34,036 nucleotides of DNA, from the NCBI GenBank assembly GCA_049303335.1, contig JBAQNA010000047.1, positions 1 through 34,036 of the forward strand, read 5' to 3'. Source of the DNA: DAIDAN01 sp049303335. GTDB taxonomy: Archaea; Aenigmatarchaeota; Aenigmatarchaeia; Aenigmatarchaeales; DAIDAN01. The number at the start of each line of letters is the position of its first letter. The stretch's first letter is position 1. The position numbers were made by a program, and so were the translations under genes. The notes beneath the pieces were generated by a model, which did no database searches, was not told the origin of the DNA, and was given only the letters and a program-made list of their open reading frames with translations. Below are positions 1-7,174 of this stretch, piece after piece.

Positions 1-2
1 TG

Positions 3-55
3 GCGGCTCGCGGGGATACCGCAAGTCACAGAGACTTGCGGAGGAAGCGAGCCGC
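3..55. other. Nested inverted repeat, possible structured RNA
   Basis: Two nested perfect stems are visible. The outer arms GCGGCTCGC (3-11) and GCGAGCCGC (47-55) enclose inner arms CCGCAAGTC (19-27) and GACTTGCGG (33-41) around an ACAGA loop. The internal loop is GGGGATA opposite AGGAA. A GC-rich, two-tier hairpin in an otherwise mixed sequence suggests the end of a structured RNA that begins left of the window, or a dispersed palindromic repeat. I could not match it to RNase P, SRP RNA or another known family by eye, and the transcribed strand is unknown. Confidence 0.6.
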
Positions 56-70
56 TCTAAAGGGAAGGTT

Positions 71-93
71 ATAGGAAACCGTAGGTTTCCTAT
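71..93. other. Perfect 10-bp hairpin, possible terminator
   Basis: ATAGGAAACC (71-80) and GGTTTCCTAT (84-93) form a perfect 10-bp stem with a GTA loop, 8 bases downstream of the GT4 stop codon at 101. On the plus strand it is followed by a T-rich stretch (TTTCATTGTTATTT), so it may end a transcript arriving from the left, such as the structured element at 3-55. It may also protect or end the minus-strand operon mRNA. The stem is directly visible; its role is inferred. Confidence 0.5.
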
Positions 94-100
94 TTCATTG

Positions 101-1135
101 TTATTTAACTAATTTATAATACAGCTTCTCCAGGCTGTCAACAAAAACTTCCCAGTCGTACTTTTTTGCAATCTTCACGTTCTCCTTCCCGAGCCTTTCC
201 GCAAGCTTCGGGTTATCCATAAGATTTCTTATCGCGTGTTTCAGGCTTTCATTGTCGCCGTATTGCACTTTCACTCCGCGATAATCCAGCGGCACCGTCG
301 AGACGATTGCGCAGCCCGAAGCCATCGCCTCAAGCAAGACCAATCCGAACGTCTCGGCAACGGAAGGCAGGCAAAAGACAAGCGCATGGGAAAAAAGATT
401 TTGCAACTCCTTTCCCGTCTTTACGCCGAGAAACTGAACATTCTTTGACGCTGTTTTTTTCAGCTTCTCAATGTCACCCTTTCCCACAATCTTGAATTTA
501 ATATCAGGCAGGTCTTTTGCAACTTTTATCAGATTCTCAATTCCTTTCTGCTTTTCAAGACGGCCGACAAAAAGAACGTATTTTTCCTTTTTCTTTGGCT
601 TGAACTCGCGCGGGTCAATACCGAGATAAAAAACTTCGCCGTGCTTTATTCCTATTTCATACCCCTGTTCGCGCGCGAAAGCGCTGTAGAAAACAACCCT
701 GTCGTAGCCGCGCCTGAGCTGTGACTTTTCCATGAAGGCTGATAGCGAACCTATAATCTTTCCACGCATTTCCTTCCAGCGTTTGCCATAAACGCCGTGC
801 ACTATGCAGACTACAGGCTTGTGCAATATTTTTCCAGCGATAAAAGAGGGCAAAGCCGCGTTGTAATTGTTTGTCTGGATTATGTCCGCGTCTTTTGCGT
901 ATTTCAGAATCCAAGGAACAGCGAGGTTGAACGAGTAGCGCGGAATCGGAATTCTTACAGTTTTTATATTTTCATAATTCTTGACCTTCGGGTCGCCCGT
1001 CGTGAGAACCGTGACATCATGCCCGCGCCCCGCCAGACGCTTCGTGTATTCGTAAACGATTTTCTCGCCGCCGCCCGCGAAGTCCGGCATGAACAGCTCG
1101 TGAGTGACGAGGATTTTGAGTTTTCGTCTTTTCAT
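101..1135 (-). CDS. Glycosyltransferase family 4 (GT-B fold)
   Basis: A 344-residue cytoplasmic sugar transferase that probably adds a sugar from a nucleotide donor to a lipid-linked glycan. The N-terminal acceptor domain has a glycine-rich segment, FAGGGEK (residues 19-25). The C-terminal donor domain shows VLFVGRLEKQKG (187-198) and the GT4 E-x7-E signature, ETFGLVLLE (261-269). Length is usual for GT4. An ATG 39 bases further upstream is in frame, but I chose ATG 1135 because GAGGT lies 8 bases before it. That GAGGT overlaps the stop codon of the preceding gene (1146), suggesting translational coupling. It is the last gene of a three-gene minus-strand operon. Donor and acceptor sugars cannot be read from the sequence. 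Confidence 0.9.
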   Translation of the reverse strand: MKRRKLKILVTHELFMPDFAGGGEKIVYEYTKRLAGRGHDVTVLTTGDPKVKNYENIKTVRIPIPRYSFNLAVPWILKYAKDADIIQTNNYNAALPSFIAGKILHKPVVCIVHGVYGKRWKEMRGKIIGSLSAFMEKSQLRRGYDRVVFYSAFAREQGYEIGIKHGEVFYLGIDPREFKPKKKEKYVLFVGRLEKQKGIENLIKVAKDLPDIKFKIVGKGDIEKLKKTASKNVQFLGVKTGKELQNLFSHALVFCLPSVAETFGLVLLEAMASGCAIVSTVPLDYRGVKVQYGDNESLKHAIRNLMDNPKLAERLGKENVKIAKKYDWEVFVDSLEKLYYKLVK

Positions 1136-1145
1136 CTTTAATACC

Positions 1146-2066
1146 TCATTCAATATTGATATTGACATCATCATTTGCTCCTAACGCGGTATCAGCTTTA
1201 ATTTCTTTTTCAGCAGAACAAATATTCTTAAAGCAAGCTGTAACATATATGAAGTCTTTGTAAAAAGTTTCTAATTTCATGTTCGATAAATCTACAAGAT
1301 ATTGGCCAAGATCATTAGTTGAAGTAGTCATAACTTCTCCAGTTCTATCTTTTCTAACAAGAACCGTTGCGTTGTTAGCTGCTATATTTCTGTAAGTAAC
1401 AATACCATTAATTTGTTGAGGTATTAAATTAGAAAAGTTATTGTTATTTTGTTTGTAACTGATACTGATTGTCTTTTCGCCTTTATTCTCGCCATCTTGA
1501 TAAAGTATAAATTTCACATATTTAGGTTTTTCTTTAAAGTCTCCCCTGTTAAAAGTAAGTCTTAATTCAAAAGAATCCTGTGATTTTAAGATGGGTATCT
1601 TTACTCTTTTTATACAATTATCTTTACAATTTAAACTTTCTTTTCTGATATTCCCATTTTCATATATTTCTATCTCTCCTTTTGTATAATCTCCATTAGT
1701 AAGTATGCTATTGTTTTCAAATTGAATCTCCATTATTATATTTCTTGCTAATGACGAGCCCGTATTATAGATAGCAGAAATTGCTCGAAAATAATCTGTT
1801 TCTTCTTCACAAGAAAGAGCAAAAACATTCTTTTCTTTTCCACAAGTATATTCTATATTACCATTGCAATGTTTTCCAGCGCCTTCTACTGATGGGCAGA
1901 AGTCAACAACAGATATTGGTTTAGCATTTACCGTAGGGATCGAAATAAATGCAATAATTGCTATAATTAATGCTACTATTGCCACAACTAATGCAGTAAA
2001 ATTTACAAGATGTTCATTTCCCTTAATGAGTGAGTGTATTTTGCTGACTGTTTCTTTTATTTTCAT
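1146..2066 (-). CDS. Membrane-anchored extracellular protein, AT-rich, unknown function
   Basis: I do not recognise this 306-residue protein. It has a short basic N-terminus, one hydrophobic helix (about residues 22-46) and a polar exterior portion. Cysteines at 57, 67, 75 and 86, then 147/151 and 278/283, could form disulphides. Residues about 218-262 (NGIVTYRN... to LGQYLVDL) resemble a carboxypeptidase-regulatory-like beta-sandwich module. N-glycosylation sequons occur at N118, N210 and N232, so it may be a substrate of the surrounding glycan machinery (inference). Its DNA is much more AT-rich than its neighbours (20 G/C in 1441-1500), with frequent AT-ending codons, which suggests separate acquisition. 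Its ATG lies inside the 3' end of the upstream GT2 (44-base overlap), with no clear ribosome binding site. Confidence 0.75.
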   Translation of the reverse strand: MKIKETVSKIHSLIKGNEHLVNFTALVVAIVALIIAIIAFISIPTVNAKPISVVDFCPSVEGAGKHCNGNIEYTCGKEKNVFALSCEEETDYFRAISAIYNTGSSLARNIIMEIQFENNSILTNGDYTKGEIEIYENGNIRKESLNCKDNCIKRVKIPILKSQDSFELRLTFNRGDFKEKPKYVKFILYQDGENKGEKTISISYKQNNNNFSNLIPQQINGIVTYRNIAANNATVLVRKDRTGEVMTTSTNDLGQYLVDLSNMKLETFYKDFIYVTACFKNICSAEKEIKADTALGANDDVNINIE

Positions 2067-3087
2067 TTAAACCAATTCTTTTCAGAATCAGGTTTGCCCG
2101 CCCCCACACGAACCCCAAGCCCCAAGCGAGTGTTCTCACGTAAATCAGAAGCGGCGCGAAAACCGCCATCGGCTTCTCCTTTTGTACCATGAAGACTATT
2201 GTCGGGTAATTCATGAGATAAAACAGCACATTGCTTATTATAGCTGTTTCTGCCAGAATCTTTGCTGCGGCAATATTTCCGAATGCAACTGCTGGGAAGA
2301 ATCCTGCGAAAGAAAGCAGGAATCCCGCCAAAAATACCAGCGACAGCTGAACTTCCTTCCCCGTATAACTGTCGCCTTTCATTTTCTCGGGATGCTTTTT
2401 GTAAAGCAGTACGCGCCAGAAGCCGCGCGAGAACTTCTGCTTCCAAAACTTCTTGAGCGTGGAAATGTGCGGGTGCGCCACTATAGCCTTCGGGTTGAAA
2501 ACCATTTTATATCCCGCTTTTGCAATCTTGAACGAAAGTTCCGGATCTTCCGCGTCAGCTCTCTTGAAATCCGCGCTGAACCCGCCGAACTTCTTGAAAA
2601 TAATTTTCCTGTATCCCGCGGAGAACGAGCCGATGAAGTCAATATATCTTTGTTTTGCAAGACGCTCGTGCCGCTTTGCGATTTCGTAGCCCTCGAATCT
2701 TGCAATCAGTTTGTCATTGTTAAGCGTTCGGTAAGTTCCTGATACGCCAACTATGTTTTTGTCAGAAAAAGGTTTTATCATCTCTTCAACCCAATCCTTG
2801 TCCGGGACGCAGTCGCTATCCGTGAAAAGCAGGATTCCGCCTTTCGCCTTTTCCGCGCCGCGGTTCCTTTGTGCGGCGGGGCCGGCGTGCTTTTCCGCGA
2901 GAACTGCGAGCTTGAAATTTTTCGGCTTGAAAGACCTTGCAGTGGAAACCGTTCCGTCATTCGAGCCGTCGTCTGCGAGAATAACTTCGAAACCTTTCAC
3001 CGTCTGCCTGTCGAGCGCTTCCAGCGTTCGGAGGATTGTGCTTTCAGCATTGTAACAGGGAATTATTACCGAAATAGATGTTTTCAT
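2023..3087 (-). CDS. Membrane-associated glycosyltransferase family 2
   Basis: A 354-residue GT-A transferase. The N-terminus SVIIPCYNAEST (residues 6-17), ADDGSNDGT (38-46), and the metal-binding TDSD (89-92) are classic GT2 motifs; AEDPELSFK supplies the later acidic motif. About three hydrophobic segments between residues 245 and 340 anchor it to the membrane, so the active site should face the cytoplasm and act on a lipid-linked acceptor. It is the first gene of its operon. The last 14 or so residues (from NENKRNSQ) are read through the start of the AT-rich downstream gene and look unlike the rest, so the original C-terminus may have been replaced by that insertion. A TATA-like box centred 28 bases upstream of the ATG suggests a leaderless transcript. 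Confidence 0.9.
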   Translation of the reverse strand: MKTSISVIIPCYNAESTILRTLEALDRQTVKGFEVILADDGSNDGTVSTARSFKPKNFKLAVLAEKHAGPAAQRNRGAEKAKGGILLFTDSDCVPDKDWVEEMIKPFSDKNIVGVSGTYRTLNNDKLIARFEGYEIAKRHERLAKQRYIDFIGSFSAGYRKIIFKKFGGFSADFKRADAEDPELSFKIAKAGYKMVFNPKAIVAHPHISTLKKFWKQKFSRGFWRVLLYKKHPEKMKGDSYTGKEVQLSLVFLAGFLLSFAGFFPAVAFGNIAAAKILAETAIISNVLFYLMNYPTIVFMVQKEKPMAVFAPLLIYVRTLAWGLGFVWGRANLILKRIGLNENKRNSQQNTLTH

Positions 3088-3110
3088 ATTAAATCAACTT
3101 TTGCCGCACT

Positions 3111-3120
3111 ATTTATATAT
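3111..3120. promoter_or_regulatory. TATA-like box in a divergent promoter
   Basis: ATTTATATAT lies between the divergent genes starting at 3087 (minus) and 3157 (plus). It is centred about 28 bases from the minus-strand ATG, fitting a leaderless transcript there. It is about 41 bases from the plus-strand ATG; the nearby TAATTTAATC (about 3129-3138) may serve the plus gene instead. Assignment is by spacing only. Confidence 0.5.
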
Positions 3121-3156
3121 TTCAGCCCTAATTTAATCTGATTCAAAAGTGGTTTT

Positions 3157-4794
3157 ATGGATTTTGAAAGCTTGAGGAAATACGCCAGCACCGACATCGC
3201 GGTCCTGCTGCTTGTCGCGGTTGCGGGAATATTTTTTTATTCCGTCGCGCTTTCAAACCCCATCGTTTTCGGGGACGAGAACAACTACGCTGTCAACGGG
3301 AAGTGGATAGAGCAAAATCTTATGATACCGCAGTACCAGCCGTATTTCCAGACCGAAGTGATGCACAATCTTTTCGGCGTGAAGCCGCTTTACTATATGT
3401 TCGCCGCGTTCTCGCGCATCGCCGGCGAGTTCGGCAACAAGATGCTGCTGCCGATTTTCTCGATTCTGACATCGCTCCTGATTTACGTTTTCCTGAAAAA
3501 GAACGGGCTGCCGAAGGCGGGAATGGTCGCGGCTTTCGCGTTCCTAATGATTCCCGGCTTGGTCACGTACGGAGTCCTGAATTATGTCGAGACCTCGCTC
3601 GCGCTGTTTTTCGCTGCCGCTGCGATTTTCGGATTTCAGGCTTTCGCGCACAAGAGCATGAAGAACGCGGTTCTTGCGGGAATTTTCTCGGGATTTGCCC
3701 TGCTGACTGACACGACAGGAATTTTCATAGTTCCGATTTTCATCCTTTATTTTATTTTGCTTAATGCCGGGCGAATTGTCAGGCATAGGAAAATAGACCG
3801 CGGCGCGGTTCTAGGCTCGCTAAAAATGCTATTGATAATTCTCGCGATATCTGCCGCCGTATTGTCGCCGTGGCTTGCGAGAAACCTCGCGCTCTACAAC
3901 GGTTTCTGTTATGCGCCTCTTCCGGGTGACTGTTCGCCGAAGTATGATGTTACGCTGGCGTCATATACAGGCGAAGGCGGCAATCTCGGCGCCTCGGCGC
4001 AGAGCGGAACAGGCGCATCCGTCGTGAAAATGGGATTTCCCGCATATTTTAGTTTCGCATTCGGCTGGGCTGTTGCGATTCTAATGTTCTTCGGGTTGGC
4101 GAGCCTTGCCATGCGGAAGGATAAGTTAAGCCTTTTTGTTGGCGTGTGGTTTTTCATATTCCTCGTTGTGATGCTCCAGCAGTCGTTCTTCGGCGGCCGC
4201 GCCGAGGACACGCCGAGGTACACGCTTTTCGGCTTCGCCTCGCTTGCGGTTTTGGTTGGGATTTTCGCGAACGACGGTTTTGAGTTCCTGAAAAAATTCC
4301 GCGGCAAGATTGGAATGGTTATTGGAATAATATTCGTCTTGTTCGTTTTGTATTCTCTCTCATTTTACGGCTTTGACAAGCTCAACACAATGAACGGCGT
4401 GAAGGGCTTTTCCGCGGGATTCTTCGACGCGTGCGGCTGGGTTGACAGGATCACGCCAAAGGATTCATACGTCTTCGCGACTTACGCGCAGCACGTCGCC
4501 TACCACTGCAACAGGAACAGCACCGTCAACCTTCCGGACCAGGGATTCATACAGCTCACGAACAACGACTCGGCGTACGAGCATCTCAAGCTGCACGGCT
4601 TCAACTACGTGTTCGTGCCGCGCTTCACAGTGTCAATAGTGCCTTACGGCGAATCCATAAGCCTGAAGATGCTGAATTACCTGGATTCTTCCGACAAGTT
4701 CAAGAAGGTCTATGACAACTCGGACAGGTATCAGGACTATGTGCTGGTTTATCAGGTGCTGCCGGAAACGGCAAGCACCGCTAAGAATGGTTAG
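3157..4794 (+). CDS. GT-C membrane glycosyltransferase, ArnT/PMT (GT39)-like
   Basis: A 545-residue polytopic membrane protein with about ten to twelve hydrophobic helices. The first extracytoplasmic loop carries FGDENNYA (residues 39-45) with the acidic pair D40/E41, the usual catalytic position in GT-C enzymes that use polyprenyl-phosphate sugars. A soluble C-terminal portion (from about residue 420) contains several cysteines and aromatic residues. The family transfers a sugar from polyprenyl phosphate to a protein or glycan outside the membrane; the substrate here is unknown. It lacks the WWDYG motif of AglB/STT3 and so is not the oligosaccharyltransferase. It heads an operon with the two genes starting at 4833 and 5127. 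Confidence 0.85.
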   Translation: MDFESLRKYASTDIAVLLLVAVAGIFFYSVALSNPIVFGDENNYAVNGKWIEQNLMIPQYQPYFQTEVMHNLFGVKPLYYMFAAFSRIAGEFGNKMLLPIFSILTSLLIYVFLKKNGLPKAGMVAAFAFLMIPGLVTYGVLNYVETSLALFFAAAAIFGFQAFAHKSMKNAVLAGIFSGFALLTDTTGIFIVPIFILYFILLNAGRIVRHRKIDRGAVLGSLKMLLIILAISAAVLSPWLARNLALYNGFCYAPLPGDCSPKYDVTLASYTGEGGNLGASAQSGTGASVVKMGFPAYFSFAFGWAVAILMFFGLASLAMRKDKLSLFVGVWFFIFLVVMLQQSFFGGRAEDTPRYTLFGFASLAVLVGIFANDGFEFLKKFRGKIGMVIGIIFVLFVLYSLSFYGFDKLNTMNGVKGFSAGFFDACGWVDRITPKDSYVFATYAQHVAYHCNRNSTVNLPDQGFIQLTNNDSAYEHLKLHGFNYVFVPRFTVSIVPYGESISLKMLNYLDSSDKFKKVYDNSDRYQDYVLVYQVLPETASTAKNG

Positions 4795-4832
4795 GCGAAC
4801 AATTTTAAAATCTGATACGCGCGGTGAATTTC

Positions 4833-5111
4833 TTGAAGCTGAAAAGAAAAATTCGGAAGGAGGAAATAATTGCGGACTTGGTTTTCTTTGCGGTTGCTGT
4901 CTCGATTTCGCTTGCCGCGATTTTCATTTTTGACATCCACTGGTCGCTTTATCCGGGCAGCCAGATTTTTTCGAAATTCGTTTTTGAGGACAAGGGCATT
5001 TACCTTTACGGCGGGCTGATTGGCGGAATAGCGGGATTCTTTGTCATCAAGCTCCTGATGTTCGGGTTCATTGAGGAGGAGAAGGCGAATAGGAAAAGGA
5101 AGAGACAATAG
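4833..5111 (+). CDS. Small two-helix membrane protein, unknown function
   Basis: A 92-residue hypothetical protein with a strongly basic N-terminus (KLKRKIRKEE), two hydrophobic helices (about residues 14-34 and 57-78) and a basic tail (ANRKRKRQ). The charge pattern suggests both termini are cytoplasmic. I chose TTG 4833 rather than the in-frame GTG at 4824 because GGTGA (4823-4827) sits 5 bases before this TTG, the same GGTGA...TTGAAG arrangement seen at 5127 and 27070. It lies 38 bases after the GT-C gene and 15 bases before the B3/B4 gene, so it is co-transcribed with both. It may be an accessory subunit of the GT-C enzyme, but nothing in the sequence proves this. Confidence 0.7.
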   Translation: MKLKRKIRKEEIIADLVFFAVAVSISLAAIFIFDIHWSLYPGSQIFSKFVFEDKGIYLYGGLIGGIAGFFVIKLLMFGFIEEEKANRKRKRQ

Positions 5112-5126
5112 GTTTGGTGATATTCT

Positions 5127-5831
5127 TTGAAGTTTATTATTGCGGATGAAGTTCTGGAAAAATATCCCGAATATGTCTGCGGAATAGTTGTTGCAAGGAA
5201 TATTGACAACAGAGGATTGAGCGGCGAGATTCTGCAAATGATAAAAAATGAGGAAGCCAGAATCAAGTTAGATTTCAATTTGGAAACTCTGGCGCAGCAT
5301 CCATTTGTCCAAAATTGGAGAAAAGTTTATTCCTCTTTCGGCTCGCGGCCTGCGGAATTCAGGGCGTCAAGCGAAGCCCTGATAAGAAGGACACTGAAAG
5401 GAAATAGCGTGTCGCACATTAGCAGGCTGGTTGACATTTACAATTTCATTTCGCTGAAATACAGGACTCCGGTCGGCGGGGAGGATTTGGAAAAAATAAG
5501 CGGAAATCTTCGTTTGCGGTTCGCGGACGGAAGCGAGAAGTTCATTCCGTTGGGTTCGGAGAAAAACGAGAACCCTGACGCCGGCGAAGTTGTCTACGTT
5601 GACGATGAAAAAAACGTTCTGTGCAGGAGATGGAACTGGAGGGAATCTGAAATTACAAAGCTGACGGAAAATACGAAGAGCGCGATTATAGTCATAGAGG
5701 CGCTGCCGCCGCTTGCGGAGAACGACGTTATGCGGGCTTTGGGTGATGCTGCCGGTCTTGTAAAGAAGTTCTGCGGCGCGGAAACCAAGATTTTTGTCTT
5801 GAGCAGCAAAAATATGGAGATTGAGATTTAG
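5127..5831 (+). CDS. Solo B3/B4 domain protein (PheRS beta editing-like)
   Basis: A 234-residue protein matching the free-standing B3/B4 domain family (PF03483-type), which resembles the editing and tRNA-binding module of phenylalanyl-tRNA synthetase beta. Recognisable segments are the central SSFGSRPAEFRASSEALIRR, VDIYNFISLKYRTPVGGEDL (about residues 112-131), EVVYVDD, and CRRWNWRES near residue 170. Family members are thought to bind tRNA or hydrolyse mischarged aminoacyl-tRNA in trans; activity here is inferred. The start is TTG with GGTGAT (5116-5121) 5 bases before it. It ends the 3157-5831 operon, an unexpected place for a translation-quality gene, and overlaps the convergent gene by 4 bases. 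Confidence 0.85.
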   Translation: MKFIIADEVLEKYPEYVCGIVVARNIDNRGLSGEILQMIKNEEARIKLDFNLETLAQHPFVQNWRKVYSSFGSRPAEFRASSEALIRRTLKGNSVSHISRLVDIYNFISLKYRTPVGGEDLEKISGNLRLRFADGSEKFIPLGSEKNENPDAGEVVYVDDEKNVLCRRWNWRESEITKLTENTKSAIIVIEALPPLAENDVMRALGDAAGLVKKFCGAETKIFVLSSKNMEIEI

Positions 5832-6439
5832 CATTCTGAAGCCCATTTCTTGATTATAATCCTTTCCTGATTTCCCAGCGGCGCCAGCCCGAGAATGTAT
5901 TTTGCATCCAAGCCGAAGGGCGCGCGGACTTCCGCCACGTCATCCCATATGTAATTTATTGGAAGTTCAAGAAGTTTGTGCGACATATAAACAATATTGC
6001 CTTTCCGCTTGCGCGCTTCCTTGAAAATTATTTCAAGCTCGTTCTCGCTCATTCTGTGGCTTTCAACCTCGACAAGAATTGGCGGCTTTTCATTTTCCTT
6101 CAGCCTGTGATAGCTGTAGAGTCCGTCAAAATAAAACGAAGGCTCTTCCTGCAACTTAAACGGCAGCGCGTCTGCTACATAGTTGCGGAAAGCAGCCAGA
6201 TGCGCAAAATGCTCTGTTTCGCGGGATAACCCTTTTGAGCCTTTCCTTCTGGGAACCACATAAAGACAGCCCAGCTTGTAATCCGTGCATCCGACGTTGG
6301 TTTTCCATCTCGTGTCCGAAGATGGGATTTTTCCCGTATTTTTCAGAATGCCTATTGTTTCAATGCTTGCCCCGTGCGCGGCTACAGCTACGTCGGGATT
6401 GAAATTTAGCAGCCTTGAGAATTCTTCAGGCTTGGGCAT
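5828..6439 (-). CDS. Uncharacterised protein, possible ADP-ribosyltransferase-like fold
   Basis: A 203-residue soluble protein that I do not recognise with certainty. AAHGASIETIGILKNTGKIP (residues 20-39) has the HG plus helix-and-turn look of the first ADP-ribosyltransferase/RNA 2'-phosphotransferase motif, and GCLYVVP (57-63) with a following helix could be the second (H22 and Y60 as candidate ligands). E124 or E126 in ILVEVESHRM are candidates for the third motif. This is pattern resemblance, not a firm call. It has no membrane segment. It is divergent from the MFS gene and shares a TATA-like region with it (ATG about 22-24 bases from the box centre). Its TAA overlaps the convergent B3/B4 gene's TAG by 4 bases. 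Confidence 0.7.
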   Translation of the reverse strand: MPKPEEFSRLLNFNPDVAVAAHGASIETIGILKNTGKIPSSDTRWKTNVGCTDYKLGCLYVVPRRKGSKGLSRETEHFAHLAAFRNYVADALPFKLQEEPSFYFDGLYSYHRLKENEKPPILVEVESHRMSENELEIIFKEARKRKGNIVYMSHKLLELPINYIWDDVAEVRAPFGLDAKYILGLAPLGNQERIIIKKWASEC

Positions 6440-6453
6440 AATGAATGTTGAAA

Positions 6454-6468
6454 GATAAAATATTTATC
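6454..6468. promoter_or_regulatory. Near-palindromic TATA region, divergent leaderless promoter
   Basis: GATAAAATATTTATC lies between the divergent starts at 6439 (minus) and 6491 (plus). Its centre is about 22 and 30 bases from the two ATGs, so one AT-rich element could serve both genes as leaderless transcripts. It is nearly its own reverse complement. No Shine-Dalgarno sequence precedes either ATG. Confidence 0.5.
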
Positions 6469-6490
6469 CTCGAATTTCCCTATTATTCCC

Positions 6491-7042
6491 ATGAACAGGT
6501 ACCAAAAAGTTCTTTTGTTGAGCAGCTTCATCTGGTTTTTCGGGGAAGGGCTTCTCGGGCCGCTGTTCGCGATATTCACGCAAAAAATAGGCGGCGACAT
6601 TCTCGAACTGACGGGAGCATACGCATTCTATCTGATAACGATGGGAGTTCTCACGATTTTCGTCGGAAGATTTTCCGACCACCATTCCAAAAAATACCTG
6701 ATGACAATCGGATATGGCCTGAACGCCGTTGTAACTTTCGGCTATCTTTTTGTTGACAGCCCTTTTAAATTATTTTTCGTGCAGGGCTTGCTCGGGGTGG
6801 CGTCCGCGCTCGCAACGCCGACCTGGAACTCGCTGTTCTCAATATACGAGGACAAGAAGCACGTCGGTGAGGAATGGGGTTTGGACAACGGCGGCTCCCA
6901 GATAATCATAGGCATCGCCACAATGACAGGCGGCCTTATAATAACTTATTTCAGCTTCACAACATTGTTCGTATTGATGGGAATAATACAGGTGATTTCG
7001 ACCCTTGTACTTCTCCATATGTTCAGCTTTGACAGGAAATAA
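6491..7042 (+). CDS. Half-size MFS-like membrane protein (about six helices)
   Basis: A 183-residue membrane protein with about six hydrophobic helices, matching one half of a Major Facilitator Superfamily transporter. The loop between helices 2 and 3 carries GRFSDHHSKKYL (residues 59-70), the MFS motif A (GxxSDxxxxKK). Ordinary MFS proteins have about 400 residues and twelve helices. The reading frame ends cleanly at a TAA after a charged tail (FDRK), and no second half follows. It may work as a homodimer or be a stable truncated family member. The substrate is unknown; export of a sugar or lipid precursor would fit the locus. The ATG is probably leaderless. Confidence 0.8.
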   Translation: MNRYQKVLLLSSFIWFFGEGLLGPLFAIFTQKIGGDILELTGAYAFYLITMGVLTIFVGRFSDHHSKKYLMTIGYGLNAVVTFGYLFVDSPFKLFFVQGLLGVASALATPTWNSLFSIYEDKKHVGEEWGLDNGGSQIIIGIATMTGGLIITYFSFTTLFVLMGIIQVISTLVLLHMFSFDRK

Positions 7043-7049
7043 ATATAGA

Positions 7050-7087
7050 ATGCGACGCATGGAAAATCCGTTTATGGTAGCATAAAC
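7050..7087. other. Two small palindromes in the gap before the ALG7-like gene
   Basis: The 132-base gap 7043-7174 holds ATGCGACGCAT (7050-7060, 5-bp arms around a central A) and GTTTATG (7070-7076) / CATAAAC (7081-7087), a 7-bp stem with a GTAG loop. AAAGATTTAAAATG (about 7091-7104) follows and could contain a promoter for the gene at 7175. The hairpins could end the MFS transcript or act as an operator. There is no T-tract, so neither role is clear. Confidence 0.35.
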
Positions 7088-7174
7088 CGAAAAGATTTAA
7101 AATGCTAAAACCATCTTATTCTCATATAAACTGCCTTCGAGCAGCTATATTTCGCGCTTGTTAAAGGTATCCAT

